Positions 22,601 to 32,406 of a DNA stretch of 64,000 nt are shown here, piece by piece. The first letter of the stretch is position 1; each line of letters opens with the position of its first letter. The stretch covers positions 1 to 64,000 of the forward strand of contig MU839109.1 of assembly GCA_030685235.1 (NCBI GenBank). The letters run 5' to 3'. Below the pieces are notes generated by a model. The model was given only the letters and a program-made list of their open reading frames with translations, made no database searches and was not told the DNA's origin. Source of the DNA: Copromyces sp. CBS 386.78 (lineage: Eukaryota > Ascomycota > Sordariomycetes > Sordariales > Sordariaceae). Made by a program: the position numbers and the translations under genes.

Positions 22601-24369
22601 AAGCTGAGAGGAACGCACTCAACCAGGCAAGAAACGAAGAGTTCCCTGACCATGAGATCGAGCTTCCACGACAGGCATCCGGGGTATCTGACGCCCCAAC
22701 GATACTGTTCGATGACCCCAAGGCTTCGTTCCTGAACTTCAAGCCCAGCGAGCCCATGCGCATCACCTGTTTGACCATCGGCTCCCGCGGCGACATCCAG
22801 CCTTACATTGCCCTTTGCAAGAGGCTACTGGAAGAAGGCCATCACCCCAAGATCGTCACGCACAGGGAGTTCAAAGATTGGATCGAAAGCCACGGGATCG
22901 AGTTCGGCCCCGTTGAGGGTGACCCTTCGGAACTCATGCGCATCTGCATCGAGAACGGCACGTTCACATACGCCTTCCTGCGCGAAGCCAACTCCAAGTT
23001 CCGCGGCTGGCTCGACGAGCTACTCACCTCGGCCTGGGAAGCCTGCCAAGGGAGCGATCTGCTCATCGAGTCCCCGTCGGCCATGGCTGGCATCCACATC
23101 GCCGAAGCGCTCGGGATTCCCTACTTCCGCGCCTTCACCATGCCGTGGACCCGCACGCGCGCATATCCTCATGCCTTTATAATGCCGGGGCAAAAGATGG
23201 GCGGCGCGTACAACTACATTACTTACGTCATGTTCGATAATGTTTTCTGGAAGGCCACGGCGCATCAGGTTAACCGGTGGAGGAACAAGTACCTCGGTTT
23301 GCCCAACACCAGCCTCGAGAAGCTGCAGCCGAACAAGGTTCCCTTCCTCTACAACTTTTCCCCGTCTGTGGTACCTCCTCCCATCGACTACAGTGACTGG
23401 ATCCGCGTCACCGGGTACTGGTTCCTCGATGAAGCAGGCGACAAGTGGCAGCCACCCAAGGAGTTGACAGATTTCATTGCCAAGGCCCGGGCGGACGAGA
23501 AGAAGCTGGTTTACATTGGTTTCGGCAGTATTATTGTTTCGGACCCGGCCAAGATGACACAGGAGATTATCGACGCCGTCCGCAAGGCCGACGTGCGCTG
23601 CATTCTCTCGAAAGGTTGGTCCGATCGCTCGGCAGCAGTCGACGGGGTTGATAAGCCCAAGGAGGCGGAGCCAACCCTCCCTCCAGAGATCCTACAGATC
23701 CAATCCGCTCCGCACGACTGGCTCTTCCAACAAGTTGACGCTGCTGCGCATCACGGCGGATCCGGGACTACTGGTGCTAGTCTGCGGGCTGGTATCCCGA
23801 CCATCATTCGCCCCTTTTTCGGCGATCAGTTCTTCTTTGCGGGGAGAGTCGAGGATCTTGGGGTCGGGATATATCTCAAGAAGTGGGGAGTCTTGAGCTT
23901 TGCGAGGGCGCTGTGGGAAGCGACGCATAGCAGCAAAATGCAGACGAGGGCTGAGGTACTGGGAGGCCAGATCCGCGCTGAGAAGGGAGTGGATACCGCT
24001 ATTCAGGCCATCTATCGCGACTTGGACTACGCCAGGAACTTGATCACGTTGAAGAGGCAGAAGCATCAGTCGAGGAGGAATAGTGTTGCTACGCCCACAC
24101 CTGGCGCCAGGCCCAACGTTCTTGGGGATGACCAAGATCAGCAAGCCGAAGAGGATGACGACATTGACGCGGACGATGAAGAGGAAGAGAGCTGGACGTT
24201 TGTTGGAGGGAATGATGATGATGGAAGTGATTTGATGAGTCAGACGGTTGCGGATTTGAGAGGTGTGAAAGTTGGCAAGGAACCAGCGTTGGGAAGCAGG
24301 GTGTTGAGTCCTCCACCTTGTACTAGCCCGGGCGCGATGAGGGGAGCCGGCGGGGTGAAGTATGTTTAG
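19617..24369 (+). CDS. atg26: Sterol 3-beta-glucosyltransferase ATG26
   Basis: Three exons: 19617-20738, 20799-21236 and 21289-24369. Introns of 60 and 52 nt (GTAGGT...TCACAG; GTAAGC...CTAAC...ACCAG) give 1546 residues. Domain order is diagnostic: first GRAM (about 325-375, [23 protein letters not shown]), PH (about 378-475, [22 protein letters not shown]), second GRAM (about 830-940), then a GT-B glycosyltransferase with [17 protein letters not shown] near 1015 and the UDP-sugar motif [17 protein letters not shown] near 1341. It transfers glucose from UDP-glucose to ergosterol. In some yeasts the membrane-binding GRAM/PH part directs it to peroxisomes in pexophagy. The N-terminal 300 residues and acidic tail are low-complexity. 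Full length, no defects seen. Confidence 0.96.
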
Positions 24370-26047
24370 AGAAGGTCGGGATGGTGATTGGGTTTGGATT
24401 GGATAGCAGCTATGGATCACAGGACATGGTGAGCTGGGATGTCTCTCCTTGGTGTTTTCTTTCTTCCTCTTGGTCTAACGGACAGACGCATTGGCTCATG
24501 CCACGGCTGGCGTGCTGGAGTAATGGTAAAGGAACTCTTGGCGGTACTGCTTGGATGGATTATGGAAACGACTTCTTGCTCATGGCACTTCTCCTACTTT
24601 GGATTATACTTAGTACAGGCACTGGCACTCCTAGAATAACCTACGGTAGTAGGACTGGATTTTTTCTTATCCTGTCAATAATAGATATTATTCGTTAATG
24701 GAACACACATTGTACAATCTAGCCTCGGTGACTTGCCTCCTTTCCTTACTGGCAGCATTGTGCCAATTCCGGGTTCAAGCCACACGAGTTGAGGCCACAA
24801 AAGACAAGGTTACGGACACAAAGATGGTGGTCATGGAATGATATGTTCACGATAAAGAACATGTACACCACATAAAGAAAGGACGCCATGTTTCCCAACA
24901 GAGGAGTTCTATCTCACACGGGACCTTTTGGACGAGATATCGTGGCCTGATGGGATTCTTCTGCAAGATAGTTCACGCCACAGCACGTCCGTGTATCAAC
25001 CCCGCAAACGGTCTCCTCCGTCAGTGCCTCCAGCCGTGACTATATACAACGATGCTTTGCTATGTATCTGTACCTCTACCTCCCGCGACACCCACTGCAC
25101 GCTGATCAGAGAAGCACAGATTCCGATAGGGCGACATGGTCCATTGACACTTGGGAGTTGGAGAAATTCCCCAAAATCAGCCCCCCAGGTACAAAAAGGG
25201 CGCGGCTCCCATCCCCTGAGAAGAAAGTGAGTTTCATTGCTTCACTAAAGTCAAACTCGCCCGACTGGACACACTCACGCAATACACGCACAGAACTCTT
25301 GACCAAAACATCCCGTGGGCACAGCACAGAGAACGGGCATATTACATCACTTGTCTTTTTCGAGACTGAACAAAAGTGAGTCAGGTTAAGGTTAGTCACT
25401 TCCCTTGAGATGATTTATCACATTAAAGATGTTCAAATGTCTTGGATTGAACGCAGGTTGACTCAATATCGGCTTGCAGCCTAGAATTTCATCCAGTTCC
25501 AAAAGTCGAGGTTTGTGGTTGGGGTTGAGGCTACTTTTTGTTGTACAGGTACATCGAGTACCGTACCTTTGAGAGCTTTGACCACCCGCAAAGCTTCCCG
25601 CGCTAGACCGGATCAGGAAATATTCCCCACTCTGAATCTGCAGCTTCACAGGTCCAGCGTTCAGTGGTCACACTTCTAAACCTCAGCGTTCCTCCATCTT
25701 CAATTCAGAGTGTCGCCTGCAAAGTCGCGATTCGATTCGCAAGCAAAGAACAAAACATCACCGGGCGCCATACTACGACAACCCACCACTACACGCGCTT
25801 GTTGCGCGATGGGTTTACTCGTCCTACCAGACACTCATCTACTTTTATCTCCTTAGGAAGCCCCGCTGTAAGTTGACAATGAACCACCTACTCTCAGTGG
25901 CGCGTCACCTTGCCGCCGTAGATGATGCACTCTGTCTGTTCAACCTCGATTGATGCTAACAATCACTCCTCCTAGTTGAGCTGATAGTTCCCGCTTTGAC
26001 ACAATCCTCCGACCGATCCCATAGGACGATAATCACGATTCGCGACA
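24370..26047. other. Intergenic region between ATG26 and FCP1
   Basis: Contains the ATG26 3' flank and the FCP1 upstream region. Short frames show no motif. A probable 5'UTR intron lies at 25868-25975. Confidence 0.5.
25868..25975 (+). other. Putative 5'UTR intron of FCP1
   Basis: GTAAGT at 25868, branch TGCTAAC and CTCCTAG ending at 25975 form a good 108-nt intron 72 bp before the FCP1 ATG. No coding frame requires it. Confidence 0.55.
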
Positions 26048-28669
26048 ATGGTCAAAACAATCCAGCTGGGCAGCCGGCTGCGGTATCCCATCACCATCAC
26101 CAAGCTGTACAAAGAACCCAACCAGCCCATCAAGAAGAAGGAAGCGCTCTTCCAGTACTCGTTCAAATGGAAGCGCACCGTCGGCGACAACATCCGCGGC
26201 GACACATGGGAAACGGAAGAGACCACCTACGCCGACTGGAGTTCGCCCTCGGACGGCGAACTCAAGTCGTGGAAGATCCGGGTCGGCCAAGAAATCTCCA
26301 GAGATCAAGATTGCATGGTGGTCAAGGAGTCGTGCTCCCACGATGTCCAATTCGGTGGTCTCTGCGCCATCTGTGGCAAGGACATGACAGAGGTCAACTG
26401 GGCCGCCGAGTCCCGCGACATGGACCGCGCCCCCATCAACATGGTGCACGACCAGACACACCTCACCGTCAGCGAGACGCAAGCCCAAAAGACCGAGAAC
26501 GCCCTCCAGCGCCGTCTGCTCCAGCACCGCAAGCTAAGCTTGGTCGTCGATTTGGACCAGACCATCATTCACGCCTGCATCGACCCGACTGTTGGCGAGT
26601 GGCAAAAGGACCCGTCCAACCCCAACTACCCATCCGTTCGCAACGTCAAGTCTTTCCAGCTTGACGATGGCCCCCGCGGCGTCGCCAACAACTGCTGGTA
26701 CTACATCAAGATGCGGCCAGGCCTCGAGGACTTTCTCCACAAGATCTCGACCATGTATGAGCTACACGTCTACACCATGGGCACTCGTGCCTACGCCCAG
26801 AACGTGGCACGCATCGTCGACCCGGACAAGAAGCTGTTTGGTAACCGAGTCATCAGCCGTGACGAGAACGGCAACATGTACGCCAAGAGTCTGCAGCGCT
26901 TGTTCCCCGTCAGCACCAAGATGGTGGTGATCATCGATGATCGAGCCGACGTTTGGCCGCGTAATAGGCCCAATCTGATCAAGGTCTCGCCATATGACTT
27001 TTTCAAGGGAATCGGTGATATCAACTCCGGGTTTTTGCCCAAGCAACAGGATCTGCTTACTCCGAGTGCGGCGACCACTAACGGTGGTTTGGCGCGCATC
27101 GCGCCAGCGCCAGCTCCTGACAAGGAGGGCAGCACCACGGTAGAGCCGCCGCTGGAGAAAGCGCTCGAGGAGCAAGAGAAGACGCTAGAGAAGCAGATCA
27201 AGGACAGGCCCCTACAGGCGTTGCAGGAGCAGCAGGATAAACAAGATGAAGAGGCCGAGAGGGCATCCGCCACCCCAGAAAACGGCAACACCGAGTCCAC
27301 CACTCCTCCACCCCCTCACCACCGGCACCAAGTTCTTCAAGACGACGACCGCGAACTCGTCTTCCTCCAAGACCACCTCACCTCTCTCCACAAGTCCTTT
27401 TTCGATGCTTACGATCAGAACTCTTCCTCTCCATCCTCGCTCGACACCCAATCCATTCCGGACGTAGGCACCGTCCTCACCAACCTCAAATCCCATGCGC
27501 TCAGCGGATGCAAAATTGTCCTCTCGGGAATCGTCCCGATAGGGATGGACGTCTACCGATCCGAAATCGGGATTCAAGTCGCCAGCTTCGGAGCAGAGCT
27601 GCGCAGTTCCGTGACACGAGACGTGACGCACTTGGTGGTTAGTTCCCAGAGGCCACGGACGAAGAAGGTCAGACAAGCGATACGCTTCCTGCCCAAGATC
27701 AAGATCGTCAATCAGGACTGGCTGGCAGCGTGTTTCTCGGAGTGGAAAGTGGTTGACGAAAAGCCTTACCTCATCGAAGGACTGGAGGATGCGCAGAAGA
27801 AGTTGAGCGAGAAGGTGCAGGATGCCGAGGCGACGGAGACGGTTAGCGATGCCGACGATACGGACAGCGGGAATGCGCCGCCGGGGAAGAAGAGGATCCT
27901 GAGGTTGAAGTCGCCGCCGAGGGTCCGCTTTGCCACCGCCGCTACCACTGGGAACGACGAGGACGAGGATGAGGACGACTCAGATTCGGGTGGAGATGAT
28001 GAAGATGAGGATGAGGATATGGATGAGGAGCTCGAAGCGTTGAAGCCCGTCGATGAAGATGGGCAATTAAGCCCCATTGATGGGTTGAAGACGTTTAACT
28101 GGGGTAGCGCGGATGAAGAGTTGGCAGAATTCCTTGAATCCGGTTCGGACGACGACGACGACGACGATGAGGAGGATGATGAGGACGAAGATGGGGAAAC
28201 ACCCGGCCAGACAACAACAAATACTACAACAACAACAACAACCTCGTCACACGAACTACTAGCCGCCCAGGGTGCTGCGCCCTCCACATCCACAAAACGC
28301 AAAGCAGACGACGACGAGGAAGAAAGAGAAGAAGAAAGTAACAAACGCCGGAAATCCATCCTTGGTGGTCCCGGTCCCTCCTCGCTAAGAAACGAGCTAA
28401 AGGATGAGGACGCTGAGGCTACTACTGCCGCCGTGGCTGAGGCTGCGGGGGCCGCTGCCGCTGCTGCTGCGGAGGTGCAAGCCCAGGCTGCTCAGGATGC
28501 CCAGGATGCCCAGGATGCCGATGACTTGGACAAGGAGTTTGAGGAGCTGGATGAGGAGGCCTTGGAGGCAGATTTCTTGGCGATGGATGAAGGTGAGGGG
28601 GCCGAGGTACAGGGGCAACAAGTGAATGGAGATGGGAATGGGAATGGGGGTGTTAGTGAGAATGGTTAG
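26048..28669 (+). CDS. fcp1: FCP1 RNA polymerase II CTD phosphatase
   Basis: Intronless frame of 873 residues. The FCPH catalytic domain has the DxDx(T/V) motif as LSLVVDLDQTIIHA near residue 168, and later WYYIKMRPGLEDFL, YTMGTRAYA and VVIIDDRADVWP, which supply the remaining phosphatase residues. A BRCT domain (about 483-576, CKIVLSGIVP to WLAACFSEWKVV) follows, as in fungal Fcp1. The C terminus is very acidic, with Asp/Glu runs and Thr/Ala repeats encoded by simple GAC/GAT and ACA repeats. Fcp1 dephosphorylates Ser2-P of the Pol II CTD to recycle the polymerase, and the acidic tail binds TFIIF. The start is the first Met, followed directly by the conserved N-terminal region. Confidence 0.95.
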   Translation: MVKTIQLGSRLRYPITITKLYKEPNQPIKKKEALFQYSFKWKRTVGDNIRGDTWETEETTYADWSSPSDGELKSWKIRVGQEISRDQDCMVVKESCSHDVQFGGLCAICGKDMTEVNWAAESRDMDRAPINMVHDQTHLTVSETQAQKTENALQRRLLQHRKLSLVVDLDQTIIHACIDPTVGEWQKDPSNPNYPSVRNVKSFQLDDGPRGVANNCWYYIKMRPGLEDFLHKISTMYELHVYTMGTRAYAQNVARIVDPDKKLFGNRVISRDENGNMYAKSLQRLFPVSTKMVVIIDDRADVWPRNRPNLIKVSPYDFFKGIGDINSGFLPKQQDLLTPSAATTNGGLARIAPAPAPDKEGSTTVEPPLEKALEEQEKTLEKQIKDRPLQALQEQQDKQDEEAERASATPENGNTESTTPPPPHHRHQVLQDDDRELVFLQDHLTSLHKSFFDAYDQNSSSPSSLDTQSIPDVGTVLTNLKSHALSGCKIVLSGIVPIGMDVYRSEIGIQVASFGAELRSSVTRDVTHLVVSSQRPRTKKVRQAIRFLPKIKIVNQDWLAACFSEWKVVDEKPYLIEGLEDAQKKLSEKVQDAEATETVSDADDTDSGNAPPGKKRILRLKSPPRVRFATAATTGNDEDEDEDDSDSGGDDEDEDEDMDEELEALKPVDEDGQLSPIDGLKTFNWGSADEELAEFLESGSDDDDDDDEEDDEDEDGETPGQTTTNTTTTTTTSSHELLAAQGAAPSTSTKRKADDDEEEREEESNKRRKSILGGPGPSSLRNELKDEDAEATTAAVAEAAGAAAAAAAEVQAQAAQDAQDAQDADDLDKEFEELDEEALEADFLAMDEGEGAEVQGQQVNGDGNGNGGVSENG

Positions 28670-29284
28670 GGGCTGAGCTAGTTGAGATTGACAAGTCTGA
28701 AATTGAGACAACGTTTTATGATCATTTGTATTGTTTTGTGAGGCATAACTTGTGGTGACTCGGCGAGATTATGTGTGTATTATTGTGAAAGGTGTAAGTG
28801 AGGCCAGGTTGTGGAGTGCATTCATTAGGCGTTCAGGGGTGTATTCTAAGGAAATAGGGTGAGCAGAATTGTTATTCGGTGGTAGTGATGTACTGAATGT
28901 GCCCTTTGGTGGTGATGAACTTGAGGCCGTCAGAGGGCGACTACAGATTACGCTAACATTCTTCAGTGCGCTAAGCACGGCCATCTGTTAGCGGGCGACT
29001 GCCTTACGTAATCACCCAACCAAGCAGCTGTCCCCTCCCAAGCTCCAGGCTCGCGGCCGCAAGCGAATCGACCTTCAAAAGTCTGGCACGTCACTTTCGT
29101 CAACTCTCCCCTCCAGAGCTCCGCGCGACTCCTGTCCAACCCCTCGACGACTTCTCACCGACCGACCAAGCGCGGCAGACAAAGCGAAGCGATTGATCGT
29201 TCTATCGACGCAAAAAGCCAATCGACCGACCGAACAAAGAGGAACACAGCACTCTCTCGAACCCCCACACACAAATCGCCCAGC
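28670..29284. other. Spacer between FCP1 and the GRIM-19 gene
   Basis: FCP1 3' flank and the upstream region/leader of the GRIM-19 gene, the latter rich in short GACCGA/CGAC motifs. No gene is seen. Confidence 0.5.
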
Positions 29285-30671
29285 ATGCCTCAGGATATGC
29301 CCCCCGCTGGCGGCTATGATGCCGTTCAGTACAAGGTGGGTTTTTGCTCTTTTTTTGGCTCTCCCTCTGCCCGCTGCGATGGACGAAGCGCGATGCGACG
29401 CGACAATCGACAACTTGGACCAGATTTGGGAGAGGGAAAACGAGACGAGGGCGAAGAGGAGAGGAGCGCAGCAAAGCAGCCAAGGAAACGAGCAGGAGAA
29501 TTGCCAAAAAGGGACCGAGAGAAACGATACGGCTAGGGAACTAGGGACAAGCACCGGTGGAGCGCTGCTCGAGTCATGTCCTTCCCAGGCCCCTTTCTGG
29601 CCTCGAGTCCAAGAACAGCATCGCAACCCTACGCACACGAACGAGAATACGGATCGATGGGCTAGAGACTGGAAGATCAGGACAAACGCACCGTCTCGGA
29701 AGGAGGAAGAATATCGCAGCATACTACTCGGACTCGCTCTGTCGGCGTCCAAGATGGAGTCCTCCCCGACCCCGACCAGGATGCATGGCCTTCGGAACTA
29801 TTTCCTAGAATCCGGGAAGTGGGTTACGCTTGTGGGGACTCGGGACAATAACATGGAGCTCTGCCCGGGATGTTCGAGGTCGTCGACAACAATGTGCGGC
29901 ATGGGATATACGACCAGCGAGTCTACGACTGCGGATGGATCTACTCTTGTGCATATCATGCCATCGTGACCAGACGGCTTCGCGGTGCGAGGGGGGGTCA
30001 CAGACATGCCTGCGCCGCAAAACACCAGACACATTCCTCAGCCTCGTCGTCGTACTCAGCGCTGTCCTCGTTTCGTCCAGCATCACCTCCGCGCGCAGAG
30101 ACGTCTGTCTACAGTGGCTTTACTTTTCTGGATTTGGAATCCAAGACTGACTTTGACTTCTTTCTCAGCGCAACCTCCCGCCCAGCGCCTTCAAGCCCAA
30201 GACTCTGCTCGCCGTCGGTGGCTTGATCATGGTCTACGGCTGGTACCATCTCTTCCACGGTATTCGCGAGCAAAGGTACTTTCTCCCTTGTCATGGCTGA
30301 CACCATCTTCTTGTCCTACCCCTGCTGTACTCTCCATACCTATCCAGCCATTTTCCTCCCATTTCGCCAAACTTCGTCTCTCCTCTCCCCGCACACGTTT
30401 CCCCATCCTTCTCCGCCTTCACACAAGATCAGAAAACTAACCCGCCACCACCACCACCCCATGCAGAGAACTCGCCCGCGAAAAGATGTGGTCCCGCATC
30501 CACCTGATTCCCGCCCTCCAAGCCGAAGAGGACCGCGATCTCGTCCGTCGCCACTTGGCCGACGTCCAGCGCGAGAAGGAGCTGCTCGGAGACAAGGGCG
30601 TCAAGGTTTACCACTCGGACAGATACGTTCGGCCTACTTTTGCTATTACTCCTGGTATTACTAAGGATTAA
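29285..30671 (+). CDS. GRIM-19 (NDUFA13) subunit of mitochondrial complex I
   Basis: Three exons, 29285-29335, 30169-30275 and 30467-30671, encode 120 residues. Exon 1 gives MPQDMPPAGGYDAVQYK and joins to RNLPPSAFKPKTLL, the conserved GRIM-19 N terminus. A single hydrophobic segment (LLAVGGLIMVYGWYHLF) is the inner-membrane helix. GIREQR joins to ELAREKMWSRIHLIPALQAEED, the diagnostic C-terminal block, ending in YHSDRYVRPTF. The protein is an accessory subunit of NADH:ubiquinone oxidoreductase. Intron 1 is 833 nt and intron 2 is 191 nt, both long for this genome; the first has a weak GTGGGT donor. The size matches fungal orthologues. Confidence 0.93.
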
Positions 30672-31576
30672 GTTCAAGTGTGTGGACGTGAAGGAAGAAC
30701 TGGGGATATGGGGAGGATTTGGGCTGGGGATGGAGCATGGGAGAATGGGAGGAACACAGGACTCCCGGGTTTGGTTTGGTTGTTGGTGAGTGGTTTGTAG
30801 ATAAGGTACTTACTTGCCTGGTTCAAAATGAAGATTGAAGGGTGAGGATAGACTTAGACGAGGAAGCAAGCAAGCAAGCAAGGTGCTGAGGTCGTGACAA
30901 CCGAGAGGGCTTACTTGTATGTGATGCCAAGTCTTTGACATGTGCGTATATTACATTCCTCGTGATACAGATGATCGCAACAGCTCCGATGTCTGTCGTG
31001 TTGGCGAGTGATTATGTGGGCATCGGCACCGTGCCATCTATGAGGAGTAGAAGGGCTGCCGTTAAAAAGCCTCCATTGTCTCTTTCCGCCATCTTCGTCT
31101 TCTTGTCCTCCTTCAACGGCCATCAAGTTCGCCTTCGAGTTATCACTTGTCAAGGTTGTATCTACCTAGGTACCTTGGCCAAAAATTCTGACAGATTGGT
31201 CTACACCTGACGTACTTGCATCCTTTTAACCTCCAGTCGATCATATCCAGGTTTGGTGCCATGAGGGATGGATGTTTCAGTTTGAAAGCGGAAGTATAGG
31301 TGCCAAAGATTCCTACCTGTATCAAGCCTCCATCACGCGAACAACAACCTACTTTTTGAGAGATCAAGACAATGAGACACAGGTCTCAAGTTGAAGGGCA
31401 ACTTGCTACCTATTCAACATCCAATAGTTCGGGCCGGCGTGCGAGCCGGTCATAGGAAATAACTGAACACGGATATACATCGAAGAGTGCAATATCGCTC
31501 TTCGGTCTTGGGACCGGGTGTTGGTAAAGACCGTCATAGAGCTGTAATATACCATAGCAGGAAAATAAAGCGGCTA
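30672..31576. other. Intergenic region downstream of the GRIM-19 gene
   Basis: Gene 3' flank with a short GCAA-type repeat (AAGCAAGCAAGCAAGC near 30865) and no coding frame with recognisable features. It leads into the repeat element at 31577. Confidence 0.5.
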
Positions 31577-32155
31577 TCTGGGCTAGAAATGTTCGTCTAG
31601 GCTAGACTGAGCATCTAGCCTAGACAAATTAATCTAGGCTAGACGGCCAATGGGGGCCTCTAATTGGTTAGATCTATTTTGGTAATAGTTCCTTCTTTCC
31701 TAAAGTTCATTTCCTCTCACCCTATATTAAAGGAAAGAACGAAGCCCAGTTTCAATCAATTGGGCTAGTAGCTCAATAGTTCTTGTCGTCGCTATCTCCC
31801 TTGTGATCGCCAGTTCGATTCCAACTGGTGACAGCTTTTTTTCCGTTGCGCGAAAAGTTTCGCGCGCGGAACTGTAAATACCTTCATCCGGACTTTGAAG
31901 CCAAAGTCTTAGACTAGGTACTAAAGATTATCGGAAAGATCACTACTAACCAATGACCCCTATAGTAACCTTCTACAAGGCCCCTATAGGGGTCTTTGGC
32001 TTTTACTATTTTGCACTCAAATCCGACCAATCAAAGGCCTCCATTTTTCATCTAGGCTAGATCAATTCGTCTAGGCTAGACAAATGCATCTAGGCTAGTT
32101 CACCAAACAAGTTTAGTTTTCAGATCTAGCCTAGATGACCACCTTCTAGCCTAGA
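31577..32155 (+). repeat. Dispersed element, copy A: tRNA-like core with flanking 11-bp arrays
   Basis: The left array has TCTRGGCTAGA-type units at 31577, 31596, 31614 (opposite strand) and 31633. The right array has units at 32051, 32070, 32089, 32125 and 32145. Spacing is about 19 bp (36 between 32089 and 32125). Between them is a pol III-like unit: A box TAGCTCAATAG (31769-31779), B box GTTCGATTCC (31813-31822), and T7 at 31836-31842, then a perfect 8-bp hairpin (GCGCGAAA, 2-nt loop, 31848-31865). The 13-mer CAATCAATTGGGC (31753-31765) precedes the core and recurs in copies B and D. The copy is TA-rich, as if mildly RIP-mutated. No protein is encoded. Confidence 0.8.
31765..31842 (+). ncRNA. 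Putative pol III tRNA-like transcription unit in copy A
   Basis: Internal A and B boxes fit the consensus TRGYNNANNGG and GWTCRANNC, and a T7 terminator follows 13 nt after the B box. A T-arm-like pairing CCAG/CTGG surrounds the B box, but no cloverleaf with an acceptor stem forms, so it is not a functional tRNA. Transcription is inferred only. Confidence 0.5.
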
Positions 32156-32406
32156 AAACCTCCTTATATTCCCGCTGCAGTACATATCTCATGATGGGTG
32201 GAAAACACATCGGCTAGATTCTAGTAGAGATCGTTTAGTTCCGGAAACACATTGGGTAGGTAGGTACCTAAGGTATCTACCATGAGGTGAAACAAAGACG
32301 CATGAACGGCTGAAAGAGGATCCTGATGAAGGGGTTATGGACTAGACTGGGCTGTTAAGATACCAGTATGTGGGGATTATATTTCTGTTACCTGAGTCAA
32401 ATCTAC

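Noticed and set aside
29193..29969. 258-codon plus-strand frame across the first GRIM-19 exon
   Set aside because: It runs through the leader and intron in a different frame from the conserved exon, with no recognisable domain.
31765..31842. True tRNA gene in element copy A
   Set aside because: A and B boxes and a T-run are present, but no acceptor stem or anticodon arm pairs. Kept as tRNA-like only.
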